A DNA stretch of 64,000 bases. Source: Rhynochetos jubatus (Eukaryota > Chordata > Aves > Eurypygiformes > Rhynochetidae). Positions within the stretch are counted from its first letter, which is position 1. Every line of letters starts with the position of its first letter. Positions 1 to 12,510 of the stretch are shown piece after piece. The notes under the pieces are model-generated. The model did not search any database. It had not been told where the DNA came from and saw nothing but the letters and a program-made list of their open reading frames with translations. The DNA lies in the NCBI GenBank assembly GCA_027574665.1, contig CM050654.1:40057722-40121721 (forward strand), in the 5' to 3' direction. A program made the position numbers and the translations under genes.

Positions 1-730
1 TGAAAAGTGCCTGCCCACCAAGACACAGAGAGCACGCAGTGTGTGTGCAACTGGGCTGTAATTGGTGTGTCCCGTGAGGTTCCGTCATAGAGTTCATCTT
101 TCTGCAACTAATGATAAATGTAGAAAGAAAAAGTATTTAGAGAGGTTAAGTTATGTCACTGAACTTCTTTTTCCCCAAATACAAAGAAATCATCAGGAGA
201 TTTCACCTATATACTTAGCAAAATCAGATTTCAAAAAACAGTACGTACAGTAGATCCCTGGCCGAGAAACTGCATGTAAAACTCGAGTTTCTTCTTATTT
301 GTGCCTCAATAAATTCAGCTATTAAGCCCATAAACAGGCGTAACCCTGGTCATCCAGGGCTTCTTTTTGGAACGAGACTGTCTCTGATGAGCAACATTTT
401 CTTACACTTCATGCTCTAACTTGACCACTGTTGGTCTCTCACCTGCTTTTCAGGCAACTGACTAGGAAGCAAGTTAACTCTGATAAAATTCCATGTCAGT
501 GTTCCCATCAATTGGAGTACAATAAAGATGGGCTTATCACTATTTTTAATGTATCTTACAGAAATGTTGGTTTTTATACTGTACCATGTCCAATGTCTCA
601 TTTAGTAACAGAAGAATAATTGGTATTACCTTGTTATTACTATATACTTTGAGATCCTCAGAATATATTAAATATATCTAATTTTCATTCCTTCTACACA
701 GTAATTTTAGTAAGTATGGTGACATAACTG
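1..730. other. Intergenic or intronic sequence, no gene seen
   Basis: AT-rich unique sequence. Two short open frames of about 60 codons overlap on opposite strands near 416-619, have no recognisable motif, and are not credible genes. No repeat or RNA gene was recognised. Confidence 0.6.
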
Positions 731-738
731 ATTATGAA

Positions 739-783
739 GGTGAGCTTTCCTCATGTACGTGATTCTAAGAAGAAAAGCTCACC
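739..783. repeat. Short inverted repeat (hairpin)
   Basis: GGTGAGCTTT at 739-748 is exactly complementary to AAAGCTCACC at 774-783, giving 10-bp arms around a 25-base spacer. Pairing inside the loop is patchy. The arms are too short for a normal microRNA precursor, so this is probably chance or a small relic. Confidence 0.6.
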
Positions 784-807
784 CTAGGAATGGATCTTCA
801 CTTTTTA

Positions 808-838
808 GCATTTCCCTGCATTAATGGCATTTCCCTGC
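808..838. repeat. Short direct duplication
   Basis: The 12-mer GCATTTCCCTGC occurs at 808-819 and again at 827-838, a period of 19 bases. It looks like a small local tandem duplication. No function is implied. Confidence 0.7.
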
Positions 839-2179
839 CATTTTATTATGGCCCAGACTCACACCAAAGTCAGAAACTCTCCCTGGTTTTCCTCATCTGC
901 GTCAAACTGTGTATGAACGTTCCAATAGCCCACAGCAGAACAGAAAAAGTGTCTTGAACAAAAGTATTAGCAGGACAACAAAAACAAAAATAAAGTTTAA
1001 AAGGTTATTGCATGTTGTGTTGTTGACTAGGACCCAAATGCTTTCTCTGAAGGAAAAATATTAATAAAAAGACATTTTCCCTGATAATTTGATTTTGTTA
1101 TCATTATTTCAAAGGTTTTGTGAACAATAACAGCTGTTTGTCACAAGATGAAAATGAAAGTAAGTATTAAAGGTGTCAAATATTTCATTTTTAAGTACCT
1201 GTTAGTCCTTTTGTTCTGTATCCATCAGTATGTTTTCTATAAATACATGCAAAAACCAGCATGCCAAGAGCACACTTACATCTACAGTAGCAAACGAGGG
1301 ACACCACGAGTAAAAGCTCCATCATACAGTGCTTCCAAACTCGGAATGTTGCAGAGCTGATGTGACCTGTACTAGCACGTTGCCACCGGTTGAAGTGTTC
1401 CTCTCTGAAACAATGACATGGGGAATTACCACTCCTACCTCAGACCATGGAAGAAACTGTACCTTTTTCCTTGGAATTACCAATTATTGGTCTTACATGC
1501 AGCTAGGTGGAAGTTCAAAGTTACCTGCTCTGTGTATCCTAGCATATCCCACAGTCAAATTGAGGTTCAAATGACTACAAAGGTGGTTCAAAGATCATTT
1601 CCATCTGGAGATGCTCTTCTACTCTCTACAGTTTAGTTACTTGGGGCCACTTTGTGACCTTACTAATGTAAGAGTGCAGCGAGAAGGAGTTATTGGTGCT
1701 AATGCAGGAAGAATCTGCCTTCTGTAACTACAGAACTTCATAGTAATGTGTTTCACAGTGTGGTCTAAACCTGATTACTTGTAGAAAGGAGGATAAAACA
1801 TGAAAGCAGATGTTCATGTAACAACAATGTAAGAAAAATATAGACCAAATTAAACATTTAATTGAATTAAGGAATGGAAGATGGAATTGTTCTGATTTTA
1901 CTTCTATAATTATTTAATTAAAGGAGACATTATAAATACAGATATACTTTCTGCAGACATGAAGAGAAAATCTCTGACGAGTTTTATATATATTTGCAAC
2001 AATGCAGACTTTTTCAAAATTGTTCATCACTGTCCACATATTTTTACTGCTTGGGAATATGGCTTTTTAAGTTATTATTAAAATAAAAGTTTAAAGAGTT
2101 GTAGTTATTCTTTCATGTTGTTACTAAATAAATGGTGAGATTTATAAGAAAATGCAAAAAAACTAACACTGAAATGAAA
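839..2179. other. Intergenic or intronic sequence, no gene seen
   Basis: AT-rich unique sequence. Two overlapping frames at 1329-1636 are open but have no family resemblance and lie in different reading phases, as expected by chance. Stretches near 1850-2160 are especially AT-rich. Confidence 0.6.
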
Positions 2180-2211
2180 ATAATAGTAATAATAATAAAG
2201 TCTTTATTATT
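2180..2211. repeat. TAA-rich microsatellite ending in a dyad
   Basis: A short run of imperfect TAA units runs into a perfect 9-bp dyad: AATAATAAA at 2191-2199 and TTTATTATT at 2203-2211, separated by GTC. The dyad places an AATAAA-type word on both strands. It is most likely a by-product of the microsatellite. Confidence 0.75.
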
Positions 2212-3050
2212 CATACTACAGTAAATATGTACTTTCCCAATATAGTACAAAAGAGCTACCATCTGTTTTAAAAACTTAAAACTGAACTGTACCTTATGAG
2301 GAACTTTCAGGATAAGGATTTAAACCTGCAGTGAACCCCCTGCATCCTCACCAAGACTCATCACTCAATCATATTTCTTGGCAAGAGAAGGAAAGAATCC
2401 TTAAGTGTTCAGGCTGAACATTAAAACTTCAAGATTGGAGCCACAGAAAAAAGTAGAGCAGCAAAAGGCAAAGTAGGTGACCACAAGGTGGACTCAAAAA
2501 CTTCTCTGTGCTGGAAGATTGTGTGCATTTGATGTGGAAGTTACTCAGGTACAGCGAACATGAAATCATCAAGCCACAACATTTCAGAAAAGACTTGCAA
2601 ATTAAAGCTGAAGCTGATTCCTAAGCATTTACCTGTGAAATGAATGCTTCATTCCTTTTAATCTTTTTCATACATCTTTAATTGTGACATAATCTGATCC
2701 TCGATAGAAAATTTTCAGTAAATTTACTTGATTTCTGCCCTCTGCCTGCTGTGCAGCATGACAAATGCAGAGATTCAGTGTAGCCAAATACAATTGCATC
2801 TATTGAAGGAAATGCTTTCCATTACTCTTCCTTTTGTCTTATTACAGTATCTTTCTTTTTATGGGAAGAAGAGCTGTCCATCTGTTTGTGTACATCTGTG
2901 TGGATGTATGCGTATGAAGTATTAGAAATGTATAGAAGAACAAATCCATTTCTGCTACGTTTTATATATGTGCAAACACATGTATACATAACAGGCATGC
3001 ATATTTACATACCTATGCACTTTTATATATGTTTCTACTTCTATGTGCTC
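2212..3050. other. Intergenic or intronic sequence, no gene seen
   Basis: Unique AT-rich sequence with no recognised repeat. The frame at 2728-2925 is short and without motifs. Confidence 0.6.
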
Positions 3051-3098
3051 ATGTGTTTGTGTGTGTGTGTATGTGTATATATATATATATATACACAC
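3051..3098. repeat. (TG)n/(TA)n compound microsatellite
   Basis: A run of TG units passes into TA units and ends in ACACAC. The several open frames reading through it on both strands are microsatellite artefacts, with runs of CVCVCV or IYIYTH residues. Confidence 0.95.
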
Positions 3099-3330
3099 CC
3101 CCTCTGAGCTCCTTCCCTCACTGTGAACTGCAATGCTTCCTTCAGTGAAGTTCTCAAACTGCCTGCACATTTATTCCTGGATAAAAGAAGCAGTTTGAGC
3201 TCCTGACCACTATTCTCTAACAAATAATTCTTTGTGGCTGTAATTAAGATGGCTCTGAAAGACTGCTGGGATATCTTAGTGGTCTGGAGAGCACTCCCCC
3301 TCCCCTGAAACAAAATCCTTTATCACATTT

Positions 3331-3583
3331 TTGAATTAATTATAAAAGTTAAAAATTAAATCTTTCTTGTGTCCCCCATAATAATCCTCCCAGATCAGTT
3401 TTTGTCCATATTAATGGAGAACACATCCCTAGTAAGATTTAATTTCAAACTTTTATAATTATGGTTAAAATTAAATCTTACTGTGGCTGCATTACACATT
3501 AACATGAATGAAAGCCAGCCTAGGAGGATTATCAATGGTACTCCAGCACGATTTATTTTTAACTTTTGCAATTAATTAAAATC
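3331..3583. repeat. Large imperfect palindrome, possible ancient MITE-like element
   Basis: The two halves are imperfect reverse complements over about 120 bp each, around a spacer near 3451-3462. Matching blocks keep a nearly constant centre. AATTAATT at 3334-3341 pairs with 3570-3577. ATAATCCTCC at 3381-3390 pairs with 3523-3532. AGTAAGATTTAATT at 3431-3444 pairs with 3469-3482. The outer block aligned by eye is about 26 of 29 identical, and the innermost 20 bases are 18 of 20. The zone between the blocks is more diverged. There is no open reading frame inside. Long hairpins of this kind are typical of non-autonomous DNA transposons and of old conserved palindromic repeat families in vertebrates. 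I cannot assign a family. A structured RNA precursor is the alternative reading. Confidence 0.8.
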
Positions 3584-3909
3584 TATGGATAAAGATCTTG
3601 TTTTGGGGTGGGGGAGTCCCTGTTAAGATGAAGCCCACAAAGTGCTTCAATTCTCATGCAAGGTATTGGAGCTGGGAAGGAAAAGTTTGGGAGCTCAGGG
3701 AGATCATCCAATAAATGACCCCTCCCTGGTGGAGCACTACTTAGTTCTGAACTCCCTGTGCTCTGGATAAAATGGTAATAACACCCCAAAACAGCAGTTT
3801 GTTTCTAAAACTGCTCAGCAATACTCCACACAAGCAGGGATATAACCTCACACCACCTCATAACACTGCGAGAGATGCACTGTGGTTCTGTATTAACAAC
3901 TCCTGCATT
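3584..3909. other. No gene seen
   Basis: Moderate-GC sequence directly beside the palindrome. The minus-strand frame at 3583-3789 has no recognisable motif. No repeat was identified. Confidence 0.55.
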
Positions 3910-3924
3910 TTAATACCCTTTGGG

Positions 3925-4075
3925 AGGCTTTGGATTATCTAGCCTGACCTCCCAAATAAGTCAGGTCACAGACTATTCCATGTGAATCCCTGTTGCAGTG
4001 TGAATTATCCTTTCTTCTTCCACCTCCATAAGTGGAAACTGCAGAGTTCAGTCCCTTGTCAATCACACCCTTCCT
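3925..4075 (-). mobile_element. Possible very old CR1-like fragment
   Basis: The stretch reads like a heavily decayed reverse-complement CR1 3' end: a phrase similar to 'tctagcctgacctcc' (3939-3953), then cysteine/serine-type filler and 'ccttgtcaatcacaccc'. The resemblance is to older amniote CR1 families rather than the young avian ones. It is judged by eye only and could be wrong. Confidence 0.3.
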
Positions 4076-4378
4076 AAGGATGCCACAATGAGGACCCCAA
4101 ACGATAGTGAAGGTATTCTTTCCTTTGGGACTAAGCTGTCAGCCTCTACTCAGGAGAATAAGTCCCACTGCATGCCTTGCAAGGGAGAGTGTGTCGGCTG
4201 CCTTAGGGTTAGGTATATTAAGGCTGAGGACCACACAGGTTAAATATCAGAAAGAAATACACAGATGAATTTCACAAATTATTTATAATTTTAGCTCTGG
4301 GTATGAACCCATTTAAGTTCTCTTTTCTTTCCCAGAGAAAAACCCTACTTCTAAGGGTAAAATTACTTTCCCTTGACC

Positions 4379-4400
4379 TTTTTTTTTTTATTTTTTTTTC
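4379..4400. repeat. T-rich homopolymer tract
   Basis: Two T runs are separated by a single A. Two large overlapping open frames on opposite strands (4272-4737) cross this tract. It translates to strings of Phe or Lys, which argues against either frame being a gene. Confidence 0.9.
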
Positions 4401-4640
4401 CCAAGAAGAAAGAAACCCAGTTAGCAACGCAGTGAGCAGCACATTTCCCTCGCACTCAGCTTGGTGCACCAGCAGCACTTCTCCAGCCAGAAAGCAGGTG
4501 AAGCTCCCAGGGAGCTTCGTCTTCAGAAACACCGAGTCCACAGGGACTGAAAGTTTCACAACACCCTGCTCTGCGTCAGCTAAATTACAGCGCTCACATG
4601 AGCTGCCTACCATGGACCAATTGGGAAATCGAGGGTTTCT

Positions 4641-4745
4641 TAGAATCACAGCCTTGAAAAGACCTGTGAAATCATCAGCACTGCCACGTACACCACTAAT
4701 CCATGTCCCTAAGTGCCTCATCCTTTGCATCACCTGAGGATGAGT
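4641..4745 (-). mobile_element. Old CR1 LINE 3'-end fragment
   Basis: The sequence begins with TAGAATCACAG, continues with a GAAAAGACCT phrase followed by ATCATC, then 'ccatgtccctaagtgcc'. This order is characteristic of the reverse complement of an avian CR1 3' untranslated end. Only about 100 bases survive and no reverse-transcriptase sequence is present. Decay is clearly greater than in the copy near 47.5 kb. Confidence 0.75.
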
Positions 4746-7700
4746 AGGATTGTCCTCCTAGAGAAGTTTCTTCAGTCAACAACTTTGCTCTTCCATCGTC
4801 AAACATAACACAACTTTTCAATAGTGTGGGATAAGTCATAACTTATTCAAGTTCCCACTGACAAGCCAACACAGGGTTTACAATAGGGGCCCTGCAGCAC
4901 CTGGCTTTTATAAAATAGTTTTTGTTTACAATGTTATGCTTAAACGCATTGTTTCCGCCATTACATGCATGCCTTTCAAATGAATAAAGCCGCCTTAAAA
5001 GTGACTTTTTTCAATTACCAGGCTTCACACAAGAGAGATGGAAGATGGCCTTTACGTACCCAGGTAACTGAAAGTACGTCAGCCTCTGCTCCGCACCCAG
5101 ACCAGGTCAGTACGCCAGGCAAGGATGTCCATCAAAGCACAGATGGATAAAGGGGTTTTGGAAGATGTGTGAGAAAAATAAGCAGAAAGAGAAGGGAATC
5201 TGAGAACAGACTAGGCACAGTGAGAGAAACAGTTGTAGCCAGACCCTGAATTAAATCTATGAAAGGGATCACACTTGGCTGGAAATAAAAATGCTGTCTC
5301 CTATAGGATTCCTTCAGCAATCAGGAAATGGGAACTTGCCCATTCTTTATAAATATGAAAGTATTTATATTGCATCAAAACTATCTGATTCCACTATCAT
5401 GTTTTTCTTCTAAGACAAATCACAGAGCTCAAAAACTTTGGCTAACCTCATTCTTTCTCTGTGATTTGTTTTAAGTTGCATGAGGAGAATATCTTGGTTG
5501 AGGATATTTGGGAGGTGCACTTTCGTGTTTCGCAGACAGTATCGCCCAAAAAAATAAAAACTATATGAAAAACATGTAAGACAAGGACCATTTTAACATG
5601 GGGAGAGGGGCAGGAGAAGTAGGGAAAACATAACTTGGCATATCCACTTTGGAAAACCCAACAACATTGCAACCAAAACATTAATGGCTTTTGTACAGTG
5701 AGAGGTTGAAGCATCCTCACAACCTCCCTTTCTGTGTTGCAGTTAATTATCTGTATGCATTCACTCATTAATCAACTAAAGTTCCTTTAAAAAAAAAAAA
5801 AGAGGTGGAAACATCTTATTTTCAGTAATTTAAGTGCAGTATTATAGAATGATCAAGTGAAGAGAAGCTTCTTTGTAACACAAAAATCCAGAAATATAAG
5901 AATATGCATATGCATCTAGAGATTCCTTTTTTTTTTAATTTTATTTTCCTTCTCCAAATGGAAGAGTATCCATTCTGAATACTTCCATGTAAGAATATTG
6001 TATTAGTCCTTACGTAACAATCCTGGTCAGTTCTGAGATGAGGAATAAGCAAAGAAGGAATAAAAATCGCTTCAGAAAAGTTCAGATTACTGAATGAGAT
6101 GTTTTAAACAAGGTTTTCTTAAACAATCTTCTGATTTGCCAATACTTCAACATTATCCAGAGATGGGTGTCGAGGTCCTTTACTAGTACCTCCTTCTCTG
6201 TTAGCCCAGCAACAATGGTCTCCCCATATCATGCCAGCAGGTTTTATTATCCACAATATTACATTGGAAGTAACTACCTGCATCGAAGCCAAGTAAGTAT
6301 AATATCAAACGTGAAAATAAAACAGAAGACAATTTACTTGTAGCTTTTCTTTCCCTCCCTTGCATATTGCCCTGTATACTCCTGAATAACTGAAAGCCAT
6401 AATTATTTACTTTGGGGAGTCCTGTAAGCCATGTCATCATGAGCACCGATGAATTTTCTGGGAATTATTTGAAATGTTTCCAGTTAAACTCTAGACTTAA
6501 CATCTCAAGAAGAAAAAATAATGTTTCTACCACATATTTTATTAAGCCCTTTAGGTCCTTTTACAAGAGAGGAAATACCAATTAACGTATAATTTAGCAG
6601 AACAAAATATTATCCCATTTCAACCAGTACCCACTTCCTTGAAGTTTATTCAAGCATTAATAACCATTTAATGCAATTTAACTACACTGAGGTATCCGTT
6701 ACATTAATATCATATATCCATCAGGAAATTAGAGTTTTGTCTCTATGAATTTTGTATTACAAGAAAGTCTTTATAATTTTATTCTGCACTTTATGGTGGC
6801 TAATTTAAGTTTTAAAATGGTTCAGATAGCTTCCCAGTCTCCCTCTTCTACAGTGTAATATGACTAACAAATTGTTACTGATGTTAAAAGATCATGAACA
6901 CATCATTTATTAAACAGGGCTGGAGAGAGAAGTTTGGAAGAAGAGTGCATTTCCCATAAAATCTGTATGCTTTCAGGAGCTTACATCCGGCCATGGGAAC
7001 AACCTCCATTGGTTGGGATGCTCAGGATCCTGGGCTTCACACAAGCAGAAACACAGTCACAAAATACACTCAGCACCATGAAGAACTGAATCCCTTAGGC
7101 TTAAAGGGATTGCCCCATCTCCAGTAATCTTTAAGGTACATTGGGCTGCAAATGTTATGAGAAAAATATTCCCCTCACCCTACCTGGTTTAGGGAATTAT
7201 GGATTGGTAATGCCCATAAATAAGTCCTAGTTGAGGTTCAATGACAACCCAAACCAGTAAATCCTCCTAAAATCCTCAAATGTAGGTACAGTTCTCAGAT
7301 AGACAGAGTAATTTTGGTTATTTCTGCATCAGTTTGTTCAACCTTTTAGCTTAAAAGGTGGTTTTATCTTCTGCCTTTGTTAAAATATCAGAATATATAC
7401 CTACTGCAGTTGAAAAAATAAAACAACCCAGAAATAAATTCAAAGACCATATAAATTATATACTGATTAAAAAAAAACCTTACTATTAATAATCAGAATG
7501 ATATTAAAGATTCAATTCCACATAACGGATTTACTCTGAAACTTTGCCCAAATTTCTTCCTATCCCAGTTAAAGAGGAATGAGAACACTGTTTTGCCTCT
7601 GTCTGGTCCGAGAATGTAAAACTTTTTGTTCCCATATCCTTTTCTTGATAAATATTTGCTACACTGCAAGTGTTGCTTTATCTTTTTACATGTATATATA

Positions 7701-9570
7701 TTTGTGCATAGCAAGATGGACAATAAATCTTCATTCTGGCTGATATTATTTATTAGTTATAGAATACCTTCACTCTTACTAACTGCTCCACTTTAAATGC
7801 AGCAAAACTACTTTTCACGCACATATTTTTTGCTCACCCTATGAGTGTTTTGGCAGGTACACTATTTGACAAGAGAAGGATTAGGTGCAGCACGGGGTAC
7901 TGCTCAGCTCTGTCTACATTTTCCCCTGCTGCTTCGCTCCTGGACATCATCCTGCAAATCAGCTGAGTGCAGTTGACTCCTTCGTTAATTACATTTATCA
8001 CCTCCTTATGCCACTGGAAAATAACTAAGCACATCATGCACTTCTCAAGCACCGAGGACCACATTATTCACAGAAGATAGTTACAGAATGTTGTAACTCT
8101 ACCCAAGATGTTCTTTATGTGTTGGTTTGAGGGTCACTGCCTCCGAACTAGCTACACAAAGTGGAATACAGGTTCAAGTGCTAGGTAAGTAGCTGAGATC
8201 TGTGGGAATTGTCCCATAAAAAGGGGTTTATTGAGAGCCTGGGATGGAGGGAAGGAAGCAACACGCTGAGAAGAACCCAGATAAAGCAGAGATCAAGCTG
8301 GAGATTCTCTGCAATACAGCGGTGCCACCCCTGAGATTTTCAGACAAGTGCAAATCCCCAGAGCGCAGATTATAACCTAGGCTGTTTGAGAGAAGTCTTC
8401 TTTATATAGCTTTTAGATAGATAAATGATGCTACAAAATATCCTGCCTTTTATGTCTCATCCAGCAAGATAAGTATAGATAAGCTTGCTAACCTCTAACA
8501 GTCACCAGACACGCAACAGTGTAACGCTGCTGCTCTTGTAATTTCTCTGCAATATTTAGAAATTGTGTACACAGGAAAAATACTCCATGACAGAAGTACT
8601 GCTCCTTATCACTTTTCCCAGCATAATATGTTTTTCTGTGTCAGAAAATTACAGATTCTGAGAAGATGAATTTTCCTGAGATGCATTACTCAGTCACCTG
8701 CACACTTAAATGAGATGGTAGAGAGTGATAAGAGTCTATATTAAATTTCTTTTACTGACAGGATCACTATAGAATAATTAAAAAAAAAATCTGTCACATT
8801 GTTGATACAAATCTCCTTGTTTTGCCTTTGGCATCTGTGGATAATTAAAGAAACCTGAAACTGCTTTTTTTCTGCAAGTTCTTTCAATCCTTTAGTTCTT
8901 TATTTGTCCAGCAGGCTTTGGTCGTGTTAAACTTTTGCCTATTGAAGACAAGGAAAAATGGGCCCAATATATTTTATAATTCCAGAAGTGTTATTTGACT
9001 AGAGAAAACTGGCAAAATTCTTTAGTGGGAGACTCAACAGTAGCAGACAGAGCAGCTTCACAATGCAAGTGAGTTTAAGACGTGTAGGTATAACACCATT
9101 GAGATAATATAAATGTGGGGGGTTTAATGGTTTGGTGCGCATGAAAATTCTTTCTGCTGTAACAGTGACAGATGGGCACCTTAAACATTTGGGTGATAAC
9201 AGTCCCACAGTACCATTTCATACAAGAAAACAGCACAGGGCATGCACAGAAAGCTTGAAGTTGACATTCCCTTTAGCTTTTTCTGTATTATAAATTGTTG
9301 TCACAATCAAAAACTATACCATTACAATATGCAGAGGGGGAAAAACTGCCAAAACCTAAACAAAGAACTACCAGTAACTCATGTGTTGTAACAATTTGTG
9401 CTGGTATAAATTAAGATTATTGCTGTATAATTAAATAAACTCTAGAATAAATTGTGATTACAGCAGAAGTTCAAATCTAGGTCCCAGTTAACAGTCTCAT
9501 CAGTACAATTAACATGGACCATCTCTTCTTTATTTTAACCATCCCTAAAGCAGAAGATTTAAATAATAAT
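4746..9570. other. Long gene-free stretch
   Basis: About 4.8 kb of AT-rich unique sequence. It contains an A13 run at 5789-5801 and a T10 run near 5927-5936. Open frames reach about 106 codons (5448-5768, minus) without recognisable domains. The zone 8115-8400 has a higher GC content and begins TGTGTTGGTTTG, as some avian LTRs do, but I could not trace an LTR through it. No tRNA, microRNA or CpG island was seen. Confidence 0.6.
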
Positions 9571-10046
9571 TTGGGTTGGAAGGGACATTTAAAGGTCATC
9601 TAGTCCAAGGCCTGCCATGGACAGGGACAGCCTAAACTATGGATGGGGCTCTGAGCCACCTCATAACCTGGCCTTGACTGCTTCCATGGATGGGACATCT
9701 ATCCCTTCTCTGGGCAACCTGTTCCACTGTTTCAACACCCTGCTTGTAATTTCTTATCTCTAGTCTAAAGTTACCCTTTTTTAGATTAAAGCATTACTCC
9801 TAGTTCTATTGCAACAGGTTCTACTAACAAGCTTGTCCCCATATTTCTTATACGCCCCCTTTAAGTACTGGAAGGTGCTCTAAGGCCTCCCTGGAGCCTT
9901 CTCTCCTGCAGTCTGAACACCCCCAACTGTCCCAGCCTGTCCCCATAGCAGAGGGGCTCCAGACCTCAGGGCATCTCAATCACCTCCTCTTGACTAGATC
10001 CAAAAGGGCGGTGTCCTTCTGATGTTGGGAGCCCCAGAGCTGGACC
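9571..10046 (-). mobile_element. Decayed CR1 LINE, 5'-truncated 3' end
   Basis: On the plus strand the familiar reverse-complement CR1 phrases appear in order: TTGGGTTGGAAGGGACA, then 'gtcatctagtcca', 'ctctgggcaacctgttcca', 'ccccctttaagtactggaagg', 'tgtcccagcctgtcccca' and 'gttgggagccccagagctgga'. The element therefore lies on the minus strand. About 475 bp of the 3' end remain. The terminal short repeats of CR1 are eroded and many substitutions and small deletions are present, so it is an old insertion. Upstream LINE coding sequence is absent, the usual outcome of 5' truncation. Confidence 0.95.
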
Positions 10047-12440
10047 TTCATTAATGTTTAGATAAATCAGTATTCCCACATCATACTACCACAATAAATC
10101 ACTGTAACAATAAGGTATTCTTTTTAACGTAATCATTAATTAATGCTTCAAACTGCAGGCCACATTTGGTGTATCTATTAGGGTTCAATGCAATGCTATA
10201 GGTAAAATATGATTTAGTATGGTCTTTTGGGGAAAACTAGATACTTTCAATATATTATCTATGTACAATATTATGCTGCATAAAGCAATATACTTCTGCA
10301 GGAACTTAAAGAAAAAGTCTTGCCTGGAAAAAAGTCAATACTCAATATTACTGTGCAGAATTACATCACTTGGGACACACAGTATATTGCAATAAAGTGC
10401 AGCATCATTAGTTCATTCAGGCATGCTTAAAAATAAAATTCTTGTGTTTTTATTTTCTAAATATTCTATTGAGAAAAGTGCAGTTCAGAGAAACATTAGT
10501 TGTTTATGACAAAAAAAAAAAGTAGTTTAAGCAGAGTTTAACATGTCACAAACTGCAGATTTCAATTCTAATAAAATCCATTCATGAACTTCTAATAAAA
10601 GCTCCATATGCAAGCAAAAGCAGTCAGTTTATACAGTTTATATTGTTAAAATGGTACACCAATAAAATGCAAGGAAAAAGCCACACATCAGAGAAGGAAG
10701 TAGAAAGATAGAAACATTAAATTCTTTCATGAAACAACATTAAAAAGGGAATATTACTGTACATGAAACTATTTAAAATATTTTCTTTATAATATGTTGG
10801 TTTTTCCTATCAGTTCTCTTGACCAACAAGTGACATGAAGACAGGCTTATGAAGTTTCAGTCTAAGCAATTCTTATCACTAACACAAATTATAAATAATG
10901 TGCCTTTTGTCAAAGGCATTCTTCAATAATTTAATTGTATCACGCTAATGAGACCTGGGTTGAGAAATGCACTGCAGTTCCCATGCCCCAGGTCAGAGGA
11001 GACTGAGAATATCTTGAGATTAAGCACATGTGCTGCATCACTTGGTCAACCCAAAAGAGCACCAGCTACAGAGGTGACCACCTACTTGACCTCTCAGCTG
11101 GAGGTGAAGTGTTGGACCATCGGCAACGAGGCAAGGGGTAAAGCACGGGCCACCCCCCTGCCCAAACACACGCTCTGTGTTTTCACATGATTATAGGACC
11201 AATTTATACCAACTAGTGTGTCACTGAATACATACATATGTCAATACGTACCATATTACTACACAGCAGGTGGAGATCAAAGATATGAATTATCTTAAAA
11301 TTATCCTTTCTATGACTGTTGGGACACCAGAGCTTGTTAATGTTAAAATAATGAAACTTTGTTTTTCAATGGAAACTCCACCTGTTCAATTGAAAATATT
11401 TTCCTTCTCTAGGCACCAATTAGTTTTTTTCCATTTTCTTTCCTTATTCCAGAAAAAAAAAGAAGGGACAGCTTCCAAACCCAGCTTTGGAAGGGACCCA
11501 CCTTTTCACCTACAAGGCAGATCCTTGCAACACAGCACATACCTGTACCAGGTGATCCTGCATAACAAAATTCCCAGCACCAAGTGACAGCTATTGGATG
11601 TAAGAGTCAAAACACAGATTATTATATTTCATTTATTTATTTTTACCACAGAGTGTTTGCTGTGTTTGAGCAAGTGATGCTTTCTTTCACAACTTTCACT
11701 CCCCATTTACCCAGGGTCTAAAAGCAGCTTTGCCTGAGTTAGCTGGATATGAACTGCTCTGCAGCAATCATTTTAGGAGTGTGATACCATTTTTAACAAT
11801 TTCATATATGTAAAATATAAACTAAATTTCTTCATAGAAATACCCATATAATCTTCAGTGACACTAACAGGTTTTACAGCATACAATTGAGAGGATAGAG
11901 AAGTGAAAATTCCCATCTATTACAGCAGATGAAAAGCCAGAGAGGTTAAAGTGTGGCTTTCCTTAGATGTTCGGTTTTTTAGTTTATCCTGTACATTAGT
12001 TACATTATTAAAATGCTAAAGATGGAAAATTTACTTCATATACACTGCAAAGCACAATTTTTATGATCCATTTCAAAAATTATCTGTTATATTGCTGCAG
12101 GGTTTTCTGTGTGTAATGAACAAAAATGGTGCAGTAAGGAAACAGATTTATACACAAATTTAATTAATACATCATTTCCAAATTTTTCATTAGACTTTCT
12201 CCAAAGATCTCATTGGACCTACAAGAAACAGACAAACTAAAGAAATTCTGGAAAGAAATATCAGAAAACAAAACAAAAAAACTCACAAGTGAGACCTATT
12301 GTCATTGTTGTTGACCAGTCTGAAGGTTGAGACTGCTCTTGTGGAGAACAACATTATACAACCCATTTCAAGGTAAGAATGACCTTAGAATGATTCATTC
12401 TGACTTCTGGATAAGCCAGGCCCACAGAAATGCATGCAGG
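10047..12440. other. Gene-free stretch
   Basis: AT-rich unique sequence with an A-rich run near 10510-10521. A patch of higher GC at about 10945-11180 carries an 80-codon frame without motifs. An AAG|GTAAGAA donor-like word lies at about 12370-12378, with no convincing acceptor partner. No recognised repeats. Confidence 0.55.
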
Positions 12441-12510
12441 TGTTTGGTTTTGGGTTTGTTTGGTTTTTTTTAATTCAAATATCCAAAAAAAAAAAAAAAA
12501 AAACCCCCAC
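12441..12510. repeat. G/T tract with T run, then A19-C5 tract
   Basis: A G/T-only segment (12441-12471) ends in a T run followed by AA. Thirteen bases on, an A19 run at 12485-12503 passes into CCCCC. The two halves are roughly complementary, so a hairpin is possible. Members of the same kind of tract recur through the window. Confidence 0.85.

Noticed and set aside
739..783. Hairpin considered as a microRNA precursor
   Set aside because: Arms of only 10 bp with poor inner pairing, too short for a typical precursor.
4203..4213. TTAGGGTTAGG telomere-like word
   Set aside because: Under two repeat units, which is expected by chance. It is not an interstitial telomeric array.
4272..4737. Two of the longest open frames (153 and 144 codons) on opposite strands
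   Set aside because: They overlap almost completely, cross a T-rich run and an old CR1 fragment, and show no domain. Both cannot be real, and neither has support.
8115..8400. Possible solo LTR beginning TGTGTTGGTTTG, with an AG|GTAAGT donor word at about 8183
   Set aside because: The start resembles some avian LTRs, but the rest did not match any LTR I know. No matching end, poly(A) signal or target duplication was seen.
9460..9485. GTTCAAATC word resembling a tRNA B box
   Set aside because: No matching A box or cloverleaf upstream, so no tRNA gene.
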